Shown: positions 24,163-38,274, counted from the first letter of the stretch. The stretch is DNA of 64,000 nucleotides from Daucus carota subsp. sativus (GCF_001625215.2 NC_030387.2:36107606-36171605), one strand, 5' to 3'. Numbers and translations are program-made. The notes: a model not told the origin generated them from the letters alone.

Positions 24163-27100
24163 ATGGCTTTGCCTGAAGAACACCAAGCTTTACTTGAAAC
24201 CTCCGACGAGGTCCAGCAAGAGACAGCCTACGAGCCGACAGAGAAAGTCCACATCGTCGTCGGCGTCGGCGAAGAAGTCGATGACTACACCACGCCGCCG
24301 TTTTCGTGGCGCAAGCTGTGGCTATTCACTGGGCCCGGGTTCTTGATGAGCATAGCTTTTTTGGATCCGGGGAATCTCGAAGGGGATCTTCAAGCGGGCG
24401 CGATCGCGGGCTACTCTTTGTTGTGGCTGCTTTTGTGGGCCACTGTTATGGGCCTTCTGGTCCAGCTACTTTCGGCTCGGCTTGGTGTGGCTACGGGCCG
24501 CCACTTAGCTGAGCTTTGTCGGGAGGAGTATCCTACATGGGCCGGGATGTTGTTGTGGGTCATGGCTGAGGTGGCACTTATCGGGTCGGATATCCAGGAA
24601 GTTATTGGAAGTGCTATTGCTATCAAGATTCTTAGCAATGGCGTTTTGCCTCTCTGGGCTGGCGTTGTTATCACTGCTTCTGATTGGTAAAAACTAAGTA
24701 ACTTTTATTTTTTACTTATTTGAAAGCCCCTTATTTTTTAATTGTATCAATTGATTTGTGACTATATGTGCAATTGATGTCACTTGTCAGGGTATTTTTG
24801 TAGTAGTATTTAAGTTTGAGCTTCACGGGTGTCTTAGTTTCAGTTATTTTTTGTTACTACTTGATGCAGGGTTTTATAATTTGTTAATTTTTCTATTACA
24901 TCTGCATAAAAGATATACTGCGTAATTGGCTAATTACTGGGCGCTGCATAAGTGTACAGAATAGTCTGTTCTAAGTGTTAGTTGTATCATGCATACTGAA
25001 CTAGTAAGAAATCCGAACTGTACAAAGGGATGGGACTTGGACAAATCGAGACCAGTGTAGTAAACAACTCGCTTATGTGGTTTTCGAGTTAGAAGTTGTG
25101 ATTTAAACGCAAGTTTTGAACTATAAAAAGAGGTGTTTTGCAAGACACAAACTTTCAACTTGTGTAGAAAGACTACTTTTTTTTTTTTGCCTTTATTCAA
25201 GTTCTGCCTCTCTCAAGAGTCGCCAGGGGGCTTTACTATCTCTTTCATTGCGAGTTTCTACTTCTCTATGTTTGTGTACTGGAACTTAATGATTTAAAGC
25301 ATTAGTTGTTACACTTGGGAGGACGATTCTGTCTTGTGACTATAGTATATTTTGTTGTTGTGAGTTGGTACTATATGTGGCCTACACCAAATTTGTTTTA
25401 AATATTTTTGTCTGTTTAAAATATATTTTCACTTTTACAATCTCAATATCTCATACAAAAAAACCCTGTCCACTCATGCTCTTTTACGAGTAATTACTGA
25501 ATTAATATATTTTTTAGTGAGTTCAGCTTTTAATTTTTTTACAGCTTCATATTCCTTTTTCTCGAGAACTATGGAGTAAGGAAATTAGAAGCACTTTTTG
25601 CTTTCCTTATTGCAACCATGGCAGTCTCATTTGCGTGGATGTTTGGGGAAACTAAACCTGATGGCTCGGAACTTGCTCTGGGTAATTTACTTTATTGTTA
25701 GGTTTTATGTTTTATTAGTTTTTAGCGCTTCTTAATTTCTATTTACGGACGTGGCAGCTCCTCTGATCCTAAAGCTTTTCAATGTTGGCTTTTGTAGGTG
25801 TCATTGTTCCAAAACTTAGCTCAAGAACCATACAACAGGCTGTGGGAGTAGTTGGTTGCATTATTATGCCTCACAATGTGTTTTTGCATTCTGCTCTTGT
25901 ACAGTCCAGAGAAGTTGATCACCGCAAAATAGGACGAGTCCAAGAAGCTCTCAATTATTTCTCAATAGAGTCCGCTGTTGCACTGACCATCTCCTTCATG
26001 ATCAATTTATTTGTCACAACTGTGTTTGCGAAGGCATTTTATGGTACCGATATAGCCAACAGTATTGGCCTGGGGAACGCAGGTCAATATCTTCAAGAAA
26101 AATATGGCGGTGGACTGTTACCAATTCTGTACATTTGGGCTATTGGATTGTTAGCAGCAGGCCAGAGTAGCACGATCACTGGCACTTATGCTGGGCAGTT
26201 TATCATGGGAGGTTTCCTGAACTTGCGCATGAAAAAATGGATAAGGGCATTGATTACGAGGAGTTTTGCTATCATCCCAACATTGATTGTAGCACTAATT
26301 TTCGATACATCGGAGGATGCTCTAGATGTTCTTAATGAATGGCTTAATGTGCTTCAGTCAATACAGATCCCTTTTGCACTTATTCCCCTCCTTTGCTTGG
26401 TGTCCAAAGAAGACCTAATGGGTGTTTTCAAGATTGGCCCGATTCTCAAGGTAAGTTATTGATCCCTATATTAAAGTTCATGTCAGCTATGGAGGCAAAT
26501 TACTCTTTTTGATGAGACTTTTCTAGTGACACCTGAAGAATGGTATAGTTCATCAACTGGATTTAAACATAAATCTTATCCTTGGAGAGTCCCTTAAGAT
26601 AATATGTTTACCTGTCACCAGTATCCTGCCCCAACAACTTTCTAGCAATGCCACATTATTATAAGTATGATTTATTAGAAAGATTGATCAATATATATCT
26701 TTAGAATTGATGGTGCAAAAGTGATAAAATTCATGTACAAGCCTTTGCAGCTAACTCGTAATTGAGTACTCCATAGCTTACTGTCTTGGTCCCAAAAAAA
26801 TTAGTTACTACTGGTTGCGATTGATTAGACAGTTAGGACACATCCTTGGAGGTGGGGTGGGGGATCAGGCGCATCTTTAAACACATGACAACTAATAAAT
26901 GAACCCTGCATAGCCAAATTTATTCAACACTCTTCTAGTGACTACACTTTCCGTGGAGAATCATTTTCTTTTTATGTTTGTTTAGCCAAAGTGTGGATGC
27001 AATTTATTGATTTAGTCATTCTTTGGTCAATCTGGTGAATATCAAGATTTTATTTGTCTAAATGACTGAATCACATACCGGGTGGTTTAATGTAAATGAT

Positions 27101-27563
27101 AAACCGTCTGGCTCAATTCATTAAACGCACCATTCATCAGGGCCTATATGGATCTAACCGTTTTAGCTAGTCCAGAAGGTGTGGTCTTTTTAAGCCATTA
27201 TGTTTTTCAACGGTGGATAGTCCCTGCCTTATTTTCGTTACATATACATTTGATTTGTTATTCGTGGTGGCTTGTTTCTCATTGAGCAGGCATACTACTT
27301 ATATTTTTTTTAAGCAAGCGCAATTCATTAATCTCATGTACATGCCTTGAAATTTTGTGCAGACGGTGTCGTGGCTTGTGGCTGCCCTGGTAATAGTGAT
27401 CAACGGGTATCTGTTAGTGGATTTTTTCTCATCTGAAGTTAAAGGGCTGGCACTTACTTCTACCATAGCTGTTGCAACTACTGGATATGTAGTGTTTATT
27501 GTCTACCTCGTGTCTCGAGGATTTACATTTTCCATGAGTGGCTTGTACAAAGCAAGAGAATAG
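24163..27563 (+). CDS. NRAMP metal transporter, NRAMP3/4-like (504 aa)
   Basis: Exons are 24163-24686, 25545-25681, 25798-26450 and 27363-27563, all GT-AG, giving 505 codons with the TAG. The product is a proton-coupled divalent metal carrier. The NRAMP3/4 group exports iron and manganese from the vacuole. The metal-site motif DPGN is at about residues 68-71 in the first membrane helix and MPHN at about 244-247 in the sixth. The consensus transport signature [14 protein letters not shown] starts near 342. Multiple membrane helices follow the family pattern and the length matches AtNRAMP3 (509). The soluble N-terminus has an acidic dileucine motif, ExxxLL (E6, L10, L11), of the kind used for tonoplast sorting. 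N-terminal wording such as ETAY..TEKVHIV supports the NRAMP3/4 branch. Vacuolar location is inferred from the family. Confidence 0.96.
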
Positions 27564-28000
27564 TCATAAAATAGGTATTTACTTGCTCGTTTCTCTGTAG
27601 ACTAAATCAAAGATCAATGCTCTGGAAGCCTGCTTTGCCAGACTCTGAGCTTCCTAGGTGCTCAAAGACTTCTATATTACGAACTGTACTCTTGTAACTT
27701 CTTGTCACTGTTTTGATGGATCATCTGTGTAGAAGCAGTAATTTCTCAGTGCTGCTTCATAATCCCAGCCCATATCTATGAGCAATGTGATTACAAGGCA
27801 TTGTAACTGTAACATTTTCGTTTAAATTATAGTCTGGCCTCGAGTTGATTATGAGCCAACGAGCGAAACATTTGTAGACAGTTTACAGTGTACCAACATT
27901 AACTATTGTTATAGAGCTCAGTTTTATCGTTTTCTCGATTATTGAAGTTGTATCCAAGAGGACCATGTTTCCTCTCGAACTTGCTTGTTAGCTTCTTTCT
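27564..28000. other. NRAMP 3' region
   Basis: Probable 3' untranslated region and downstream flank of the NRAMP gene, ending at the transposon at 28001. No other feature is seen. Confidence 0.4.
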
Positions 28001-28585
28001 TAGGAAGCACCAACTCGGATACGGGACACGGGGATTCTCCAATTCTCAAAGAGTCTTGGATACGGGACACGGCAAAAAAAAAATCATAAAAAAATATAAT
28101 ATTTATATATGTTAAATATTGGATTATATTCATAACAATAGAGTTTTTTTCATGATGAGACATATATCTATTCTGCATTTTCATTCGAATGATCATCTTG
28201 TATATATATATTCTGTATATATATATATATAAGAAAATAGGAGATGTAGTGATATATATTCTGTATATATATATAAGAAAGTAGGAGATGTAGTGATATG
28301 TATATAAACGTATGTCTGATTGTGTATATATGCGGATAGAAGATGAAAAGAGCTGACTGCTGAGCAATATTATAAAAGAGATGGGTTAGGTTAAATAAGA
28401 TATGGACTGGACTGACTTAAAAAAAACATATGGGTTAAGGTTTTTTTTAAAGGGCCGTGTCGGCCACGTGTCATGTGCTGACACGGCGAGTCGGACACGT
28501 ACTCAGCCGAGTCGGTGCCGAGTCGCCGTGTCGGCCGTGTCGGACACGGACACGGTGGTTTTTTTTGAAGTATCGGTGCTTCCTA
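28001..28585. mobile_element. hAT-like element with GACACGG arrays, about 585 bp
   Basis: The ends TAGGAAGCACC... and ...GGTGCTTCCTA are exact 11-bp inverted repeats. Inside both ends are arrays of GGACACGG/CCGTGTCGG words (28017-28075 and 28455-28555), the same architecture as the other hAT-like elements here. No 8-bp target duplication is visible. A rearrangement at the right end, where 62 bp including the terminus are duplicated (28562-28594 repeated at 28624-28656), may have destroyed it. Confidence 0.72.
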
Positions 28586-28656
28586 GCTGAGTTCTTTCAC
28601 ATTGGCATGAACTTAAAACGGTCTTTTTGAAGTATCGGTGCTTCCTAGCTGAGTTC
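28562..28656. repeat. Duplicated transposon right end
   Basis: A 33-bp stretch ending in the element terminus (GGTGCTTCCTAGCTGAGTTC) occurs at 28562-28594 and again at 28624-28656. Both copies are followed by CATGAACTTAAA, with 11 extra bases after the first. This is a tandem duplication across the transposon-host boundary. Confidence 0.85.
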
Positions 28657-28670
28657 ATGAACTTAAAGCT

Positions 28671-29387
28671 GGAGTGTTTTCTCAACAGCGCATGAACTGT
28701 GGCAGAGTTTCATCTAGTTTAACCAGTCAACACTTCACAATATTCGAATGATCTATTCTTAGTTTAGTCGTCCATCTTTGACTGTACAAGCGTTTACTTC
28801 ATTTTGAATAGGATTTACAAATATCACATTTCAATAATTCGTAACATCAAACACAATTACTCTACTAATTACTATAATATCTCCCCGATTTATTTTTAAA
28901 TTCTTGATTAATCTTAAAAATATTATATCGATTTATCAGTTATATTTTAATTTGGCTAAAATCTTAGATTTATTAAAAAAATCCATAAATTTATGATGAA
29001 TTCTGAATTCATTAATTGGTTTGCTCTGTTTTTCAATTTTTCCTATTAGTTGTGTTGACTTTAATTTTAATATTTTTTTTTGGTGGCATGTCACGAACAT
29101 TTACCTAGTTTTTTTTTTTTTTTTGACAAAAAACAATTCCAAAGAAACTGCGAAAATGCTTATTTCTGAAGTTTACGATACGTAGAAATAATATTCAACA
29201 CTCAATACAAAACTGAAATCTAAAAATACAAGAAAAGTGAATACTGTAAAATCTGAGAGCACAACAGCTTAACTGCAACCAACAGCACCAACAAACAAAC
29301 AACCCACTGGGAAACTCTGTTCTCTAATCGCTGACTTGATTCACACCTCGATCTTCTCAATCTCCGATCAGATCGCCGGCGAGGCCA
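28671..29387 (+). other. Upstream region of the aspartic protease gene
   Basis: AT-rich sequence with a T-run at about 29108-29123, followed by a C/A-rich stretch (29270-29387) that is probably the transcribed leader. No clear TATA box is assigned. Confidence 0.4.
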
Positions 29388-32300
29388 ATGGATTGGCCAC
29401 GCAGCTTCGCCGCCACTCTCGCCGTCCTCATCTCCGTCGCGATCTTCCCGCCGCCTGATCTCGCTCTCTCCACCACCAAATTCATCCTCCGCAACAACAC
29501 CACCAATCGGCACACTATGTTTATTCCTCTCTCTCTATCTCCCCCCAACTCTTCTCTCTCCTCCTCCGCATCCACCGCCGTCAAGTCACGCCGGCATCTC
29601 CAGAAATCGGAGTCTCCGCACCCGAATGCTCGAATGCCTCTCCACGACGATCTCCTCCGCAACGGGTAAATTTCTCATTGTACAATTCACAGTTGTTAAT
29701 TAGCAATTTGAAATTGAATAATTGATTTAATTGAAATTGATGACTTGTTAGGTATTACACTACTCGGCTTTTGATTGGGAGTCCGCCGCAGAAATTCGCG
29801 CTTATAGTCGATACTGGTAGTACGGTTACTTATGTGCCTTGCTCTACTTGTGAACAGTGTGGCAAACATCAGGTTGATTTTGCTTCTCCTTTTTTCGTGG
29901 TTTTTGACTAAATTTGATCAGTTCAGCTGCTTTTATCGAGTTTGTTTAAATAGATTGATGATTGTCTAGAGCTAATTTAGATATAATTTACTAATTGGAT
30001 ATTTGTGAAATTTGTTTCCTTTTGTACTTTTTCATGAAACCTTATGCATAACGTGGTTCAGCAATGTTACTGTTTCCCGCTTGTTTTGTTTTTCATCTGA
30101 CTAAAGTATTAGCCATTTATGCTCTTTCCGAGACCAAAATCCTAAGCAAAGATATGGATCATACCTTGGCCCAAGCAGAAAGACATCTGATGTAGAAGTT
30201 GTGTCGGTAAAAGGGTTTGACTTGTAGGCGTTTAAGATTTAGTTGCTATCCCTTGACTTGAATTCTGGTTGAAACGAAATCTGTGTTATTTTAAATTTTT
30301 GGCAAACTGAGAATTCTATTGTTGGCAGGATCCAACATTCCAACCAGACTTGTCAAGTACCTACAAACCTGTAAAATGTAATATTGACTGTCAGTGTGAT
30401 ACTGACAAAGGGCAGTGTATATACGAGAGACAATATGCTGAAATGAGTTCTAGCAGTGGAGTCCTTGGCAATGATGTCATATCTTTTGGTGATCAAAGTG
30501 AGCTTAAACCACAACGTGCAAACTTTGGTTGTGAAAATCTGGAAACTGGTGACCTGTATAGTCAACATGCTGATGGCATAATGGGTCTAGGCCGTGGAGA
30601 TCTTAGTATAGTTGATCAGCTTGTTGATAAAGGTGTAATAAGTGATTCATTTTCCTTATGTTATGGTGGTATGGATGTTGGTGGTGGTGCAATGGTTCTT
30701 GGTGGAATTTCATCTCCTGCTGATATGGTCTTTACACATTCAAACCCTGTTCGAAGGTACGTATTAGAAGTATCATTCTGATGCCTATAAAGCAGTATAT
30801 GCCTCTTTGACATATACATTTTATACATCTCACGCATTTACTTTAGTCTCGGGATCAAAACAGTCCATATTACAATATTGAGCTGAGGGAGTTGCACGTT
30901 GCTGGGAAGCGTCTATCTTTGAGTCCTGCTGTTTTTGATGGTAAACATGGATCTGTCTTGGATAGCGGGACTACGTATGCTTACCTTCCAGAAGCAGCTT
31001 TTTTGGCATTTAAGGAAGCTGTATGTTTCTGTTTCTTGATATCTTGTGCTCAATATTTTACTTAAATGATGCTTTTAATTCTTGTGCAACACAAATGTCC
31101 CTGGACTTGTCCTCATCTAGTTAATTCATTGTGTTTATGATCAAATTAAGATAATACATAGCATTTGTTTGATGACAAAGTTAGAGTATGCAGACTATTA
31201 ATTTGATAGGTTAATATGTATTAATTTTGTACAAGCACAGAAGATTTTATCTTCGCAATGTTACTGTAACAGAAGGCTATCTTGTTATCAAAGTGTAACT
31301 GGCAGAATTTAGTAATTTTTACTATGAAGCAGATAGGATTCCTTAACACATGTAATAGCCTTTACCCTGAATTGGAAGAACACGATATACTTACTAATGA
31401 CATGTTCATGAAACAGAAGGGGGTTTGTTGGCTTTTTTTGAAGCGAATATTGTGTTAGAAAAAAAGATGCATTAGGTCAGTGTCAATTCATCTCCTTTCC
31501 CATATAATTCAAAATTCGTATGAGAGACATTGTTTTTTCTCCTTTCTATCTACCTCAAATGTAAGGTTGCAAAAGGGGATGTGGTTGGTACCTTGACGAT
31601 TTTTAGCAGTCTGTGCCTAACTTTTCCTAATGTTCATCCTCTAGCTTCTCAATCTCTCTCCACACTTCTAGCTTGTCACAGTTTTTTGTTTGATGCCAGA
31701 CAACTATTTTGATTTCATGGATCGGGGATACTCTCATAAAGGCTTCTTTGACATATAGATCCATTTTAAATATCGTCGCCCGTCGGTGACTTAGTATACA
31801 TAGTAGAGGGCTGATTTTGCAATACGGAATGTGGTATTTGTCTAGGTGTTGGATCTAGTGAATCTTATTTCAGACAGATGCACTCTACTGATAAGTGGTT
31901 ACAATCTATATATGAACATGATTATTACTTTTCTAGGCACACAAGTCGGCAATATATGCGGACTTTACAGCTTTCGTAAATCATGCTAGGCTCTAGTGAA
32001 TTAGTTTTCCAGCAAGATGTGAACCTGATTCTAATAAAACCAAGTTCTTGAAAGTGTATATTATTGCATATACAAGATTTTTGACTGTTTAGCACATCAG
32101 CATGAACAAAGTGGTTTGTGTTGGGCTGATTAACATTTAGTGTATTGATTATCTCCCACGCTAATTTATGTCTATGTAGACACAATATATGTCTGTGTGT
32201 GTGTGTACGTATGTATGTATTTAGATTGTATACGATACCGTTAAAGGATATATGTAATATCATTAAAGCCCCATCTGTAGAGCACAATTAGATAGATAAA

Positions 32301-35300
32301 AGAGATTCGAGGAACTTGACTTCTTTTTTTCTTTACCTTTTTTTTTTTTTTTTTTTTATCTATGCATGAAAACCTCCTAGGTAAACTGGTTTTGAGCATC
32401 CAAATTGCAGTAGGAAAAATAACTTGTGGATTTTGTTTTGGGCTTGATAAAATCTCTCTAATTACAAGCTGAAAGAGGCAAAGTACAAGACAGTAATATA
32501 CTGCTATCAGTTTAACTTCATACATTACTTGTTTACTCATTTTATTTTATATCACTATGCAGATTGTAAATGAGCTTCATTCCTTGAAGCAGATTCGTGG
32601 TCCTGATCCAAACTATAATGACATTTGCTTCTCTGGTGCTGGAAGGTAATGTCGATACCAATTGGAAAAGCTCTCATTGTCATAGTTTTTGATTATTTAG
32701 TTTTTTTTGGGTTATTATGTAAATTTGGTTTCTTCAGTGATGTTGCAGAACTCTCTAAAGCTTTTCCAACTGTAGATATGGTGTTTGAAAATAAACAGAA
32801 GTTTAGGCTTGCTCCTGAAAACTATTTGTTTCGGGTAAGTACCTGCAAGAGAATATTAAAATTAATCACTATGTTTTTAGACTTTTCCATCTTGAAATTT
32901 TATATAATATGTTGGTAATGGTGCTTTTTCTAGAAATCAATGAATGACTATCACCTAATGTCTATGTAGCATTCCAAGGTACGTGGTGCATATTGCCTGG
33001 GGGTATTTCAAAATGGAAAGGATCCAACGACTCTCTTGGGAGGTATCTTATGCTCTGCTTAATATTTCATGAACTTACATCAGTTGTTACCCCTTCTGTC
33101 CATGTGTAAAGACGTGTGAACTCCGCAAAGTTGTTTATGTTGGTCTTCTTAATATTTTTTGATGTTAGGAATTGTTGTGCGCAATACTTTTGTAACTTAT
33201 GATCGCGAGCATGAGAAGATCGGCTTCTGGAAAACCAATTGTTCTGAATTATGGGAAAGACTTAATGTTACTGGTGCTCCTCCACCAGAACCTTCAGCTG
33301 GTAAAAGACCAAATTCTACTACAATAGTGCCACCTGCAATGGCTCCTACTGTACCTCCACATGACGTTTTTCCAGGTAAAACAACCTTCTAAGTTATAGC
33401 TTCCTTGTGCTAGCATATCTATTGAATACATTATCTAGGTGAAAGGTGGCGCGTATGTCATGCAGGTTGGTTAATTACCTGATATAAATTTGCAGTATTT
33501 AACAACTTTATACCATTTTGCCGAAACAAGTAGCATTTCTTTACATTCTAAATTACAATTTAATCATAGAGTAGCCTGAGTACATCTTGCATGCACCCTT
33601 CCTTTTCTTAACTGACTAGCTTTGGTGAAACCTTATGGTTTTAGTAGAAGTTGCAGAATTTATCCTTTTCTTTTGTTACTTTCCTCACTTATACTATTGG
33701 ACCACTGTAACAATCCCACTTGGGGCCATCTCACCAAGTCGCAGCAAACAAAAAATTGAATTGAGGATTCCAGAATTTTGGAATATTGGGGGATGGAGTC
33801 CTAAGCCTCACTAGTACCATATTGGATGTCCTGACCCTTCAAAAAGCTTAGCTATAAGTAGAAGTCACGAATGGATCTTGTACTATTAACAAGTGTGACA
33901 TATTTGTGAGTTCCTTACTTCCTTATGCAGCCCATTCATTGTAGTTTTAGTAGCACTAATTTCTCTTGTAAACTCTATGCATTAGTTTAACTGGAAGTAG
34001 AGACCAGTGAGTAATAGGGATTTAAAAGCTTGAGTTATAACTATATGTGCTTTTAGATTTGATGTTATATACTTATACGAATTACACATAGAATGTGAGA
34101 ATGGACAGTGATGTATTGATTGATTTAAGAAAGATTCAATTAATGTGAAGACCTATAGCAAGTCAATCATGTTGTGTTTTTACTTGATATTGTATTTTCA
34201 GGTTACGGTATGTTCTCCGTGAATGCTTTTTCTGTTAACATATAAACTAATCAAGCCTAACTGCAGCTTTCTTATGTTGATTTACAGTTATGAGGATAAT
34301 AATTTTATCAAGAAACTGTTTTTTTGTCTAAAATTAAGCTGCCTCTGATGGTATCTATTGTATAATACTACATGCAGGAGAACAAAAAGTTGGTCGGATA
34401 ACATTTTATATGTCACTGAATGTTACATATTTAAATCTCAAGCCTCACATCAAAGAGCTTACTGATATCATGAATAAGGAGTTGGATTCAAATGTTTCAC
34501 AGGTATACCCTAAATTTGGATTGCAATCTATGGTGTTAAAATGTGAGAGGATGATTTGCATGTTTTGTCCTGCTAATTGCCATGTAAACTATATATGTTT
34601 TTAAATGAATGATTTCGTAATTATTGTTATCATTTAAATTTTCAATATCGAGTAACCAGTGGAGTGATGGTTTCCAGGTGCAAGTAATTAGTTTCGTATC
34701 TGAAGGAAATAATTCCCTTATAAGATGGGCCATTTTCCCTGCCAGATCTGCTAGCTACTTCTCTAATGCAACTGCTATGGTGGGTTAGATATTTATAGTA
34801 TTGTAAGAAGATTTTCATATACTGTTAGCACTGTTTTTATATTAGTTTAAATGAATCGACAGGTCATAATATCTAAGTTATCTGAGCATCGTTTAAATCT
34901 TCCTCAAAACTTTGGAAGTTATCGATTTTCCAGATGGAGTACTGACCCCCCTACAAAATGGTAATTTACTGTTTATTAAATTAAATTTTTGCAAAGATCG
35001 TACAGTTGTGTAAGGTTCATTTTGTTTTACTTTGTGCACTCCATTCTTTAATTAATACTTATCCTTTTAAACATAGATTTACATTAATTAGTAACGCAGC
35101 AGTCGCATGACAGTTCTCAATCTAGTTAAGTTGCAAGTCATATCAACATCGTGCCAATTATATACTGCAAGAAGGCAGCTTTCTAAATTTAAAATAAAGC
35201 ACTATTCATAAGAGAATCGAGAAAAGGGAAAATGTTTCGTCAGTATCAAAATTAGAAAATGTTATTTTGTTGCCGTCTCTGCTTTTGCTTGGGGAGAGTG

Positions 35301-35941
35301 GACATGGCAGTGTCATTGGCGGGGCATGTAAACATTGAATGTCAGCCTTACTTTTTCCCACTTTCCATCTTGTAATATTTACAACAATTGATTTCTGCAC
35401 CAAATGTCCCACACTCAAATCACTTGCTAGCTATTAATGAGTTGACTCCAGAGAGATCACAATGTATATTGTTTTGCTCCAAGCTGCAGATGTTAACTTC
35501 TGTATATAAACTACTTTTTGGCAGTAATTTATGAAAGTATCTGGTTTTTCTTCATGTGCTCAAACAAACTCTATGAAATCTTTGATAACTAGCCTTCTGT
35601 CATGCTTGCTGTTGATTAGTTCCCTACTTGGTCACGGTCTTCCGCTTGTGGCATCTGCTTCAAACGTTATTGTTGAAATTTTAATATATATCGTCCCTAT
35701 GTATGCTTAATGAATTTGTCTGTAATCTGGTTCCGTCTATATAATGAGTTTATTGTGTGGTATGCACAGGATGTGGTTGCAGCAACATAACATTGCAGTG
35801 GTTGTAGCTATTATAGTCACCTTAGCTCTTTCTTTAGTAGCTTTTGCAACATGGTTTATCTGGCGGCGTAGGCTACAAACAGCGAATGTGTACAAGCCTG
35901 TTGGTGCTTCTGTGCCAGAACAAGAGCTTCAGCCGTTGTAA
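29388..35941 (+). CDS. Membrane-anchored A1 aspartic protease (646 aa)
   Basis: Twelve exons with GT-AG introns keep one frame: 29388-29665, 29752-29872, 30329-30756, 30864-31020, 32563-32645, 32738-32834, 32970-33042, 33169-33375, 34378-34502, 34678-34779, 34863-34960 and 35770-35941. The product is a pepsin-family (A1, nepenthesin-like) endopeptidase. The catalytic aspartates are in IVDTGSTVTYVPC (D113) and VLDSGTTYAYLP (D309). Residues about 1-28 are a hydrophobic signal sequence. A cysteine-rich loop (CSTCEQCGKHQ) follows the first active site, as in plant A1 enzymes. After the catalytic part come a proline-rich linker and an N-glycosylation-bearing segment. A single membrane helix at about 598-621 ends in WRRR with a short cytosolic tail, so the enzyme should be a type I protein of the secretory pathway or plasma membrane. 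The layout resembles Arabidopsis At3g50050. The substrate is unknown. Confidence 0.93.
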
Positions 35942-37400
35942 ACTATGAACTTGTATGAGGCCAAAAGATACATGGGAAAAGCATTGACTACTGACCTGAC
36001 GACCAAGTGCAACAAATACTGAGTTGCACAAAAAGATCATACAATGGAACTACGGAGGCTGGATTTATTATTCAAATATTTGGTTGAATTTGAATATAAT
36101 TGTAATTTGTAAAGGAACGTCTCAACTCTCACATCACATAGATGAATTTTGTAAGATACTAGTAATGAAATTAAAAAGACTGACCAACGCGGCCAGACAT
36201 TTTTTACATGTCTTTGAATACTTGTACATACATTATCAAGGTCGAAATCTGATGATTTAACGCCCCCTGAATGCTACACAGTACACAATATAATTCATAC
36301 CCTCGCGGCCTCGCTTCTCTGGCGGCGTCCATGTCCTTTAACTTCATAAGTTCTCTATGGATTGTGTCGTCTTCATTTCTTGCTTGCTTCTATGGCGGCG
36401 TCCATGTCCTTTAACTTCATAAGTTCTCTATCGATTGTGTCGTCCATGTCCTTTAACTTCATAAGTTCTCTATCGATTGTGTCGTCTTCATTTCTTGCTT
36501 GTAATATCTAGAACAACACGTTTCATTCCGATGTCCGTACTTGCTTCTACTAAACATGAGTTACAAAATGACAAAAGGTTAAAAAAATATAATGTGAATA
36601 GACAGGACACCGATTTGAGAATATAATGTGGATACAGTACACCGATTCGAGAGATGTTAGGCGGGTATGATCGTATTGAATATAATTTGATCTGATCTGA
36701 TAAGAATAAGACATGTTCGGCGGGTATGGATCGTAACAAATATGATTCGATCTGATAGCAATATGACATTGTGTTAAATAACATATGGATTTTAGCCGAT
36801 TATTTAGAACCTATCGGTAAAAAGTAAAATTTGACATCATGAGAGGTAATCGAACCTTATATATTTATATGAACTTTTTAAATATTTTATATTATGATAT
36901 GACGGGCCACCAAAAATAAAGGTACTATACCAAATTAAAAATCATGTATATTTTTGATTATTAATATATTATTTAATTATAATATGTCTTATTATAAGAT
37001 TTTTTATTTTTTTTTGCAAATATAAGTGATTGAATACTCCAATATCCGAAATGTTAATGGATCGGACATGAGTTGTATTAGAAAAAAAATATCTAATTAT
37101 CAATTATAACAATCCAATTCAATCCATTAAAAATAAATGAATGTGGATACCAATTATCCAAATCCACTCCAAATTTCATCCTTATATTAAAATAAAAAAC
37201 ATGTGCATAATCTAGTGGCTATGTTCAACCGGAGACAATCTATTCGGAGAAAAAAAAAGTGATTTGCTATGGTTTGCATGTCAATTGTTCTAAGAAAAAA
37301 TCATTTCGAGCGTTTATATTGACAGAAAAGTACTTTGAAAATTCTTTTATAAAGGAACAAACTCAGTAGGCGCACACATGATATACATGGTAGAGGATAC
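35942..37400. other. Protease 3' region and repeat-bearing intergenic DNA
   Basis: The first 300 bases are probably 3' untranslated sequence. Positions 36318-36500 hold a tandem repeat, described separately. Around 36590-36780, words such as GGCGGGTATGATCG and GATTCGATCTGAT recur and may be a decayed MITE. No gene is seen. Confidence 0.4.
36318..36500. repeat. Irregular tandem repeat (three copies)
   Basis: Three copies of a unit beginning TCCATGTCCTTTAACTTCAT start at 36328, 36401 and 36443 (spacings 73 and 42). The longer unit adds GTCTTCATTTCTTGCTTG. The copies are almost identical, so the expansion is recent. Confidence 0.85.
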
Positions 37401-38274
37401 ATCTATTTCTATTTATATTATAAAGCCTGAAGGCTATTTGAGTGTGTTATTACTAAAAGCCCTCCCCAAAAATATCGTATCTACATTACTTGCCACTGCC
37501 TACATACGGAAGGCTGCTTCCCTCCTCAACACGTGTATGAGCTTTGAATTCAATAATATAAAGACACTGTGCACTCAGCTACTTCTCCAAAACTGCGCTC
37601 CCAACTCCCACGGTCCACGTGACCACGTCCTATCTACTGCTCTATATCACATGCCAAACTGTCCTGCTTACCGCTTTGTACAGCCTAATTTGAAAACGTT
37701 CTGTTTAATACGAGACCCTTTTATTTAACTGAAAAATAGTTATTATTATTTACTAATTTAGTAATGAGTAAAGTTTATTTTTTAATCTATATATTTAGAG
37801 GAATTGTTTTATATTTGAAATTTATTGGATATTAATGAGTAAAGTTTATTTTTTAATTTATATATTTAGAGGAATTGTTTTATATTTGAAATTTATTGTA
37901 TATAAATATTATTAATATAAAAATAAAAATACTTTTGAAATGATCTTTTACATTTCCATAATAAATTTAAAAATAAAAATAATTTAATAAAAAAAATCTA
38001 GGTTTTTCATCCTATCATAATCGAGATTATAAATAAGGTAACTGTGAATTATAAATCTGTGCTTTTAGACATGTCCAAACACAAGTTCCGACTGATATCA
38101 TGTGTTCGTCGATGGGTTAATTATCAAAGTACATCACTTACTGCGTCCAAATCTTCAGTTGAGTCACCGATTATAAAATTGACTCAGATGAGTGATTCAG
38201 TAGAAAAATTTATATATCACTCCATCATTGATCGAAATTATGAAAATATTATATATTAAGTTTCGCACATTTTT

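Noticed and set aside
37378..37728. Open frame of 116 codons starting at the candidate Helitron end
   Set aside because: It has no recognisable domain and its start overlaps the TATA-rich transposon terminus.
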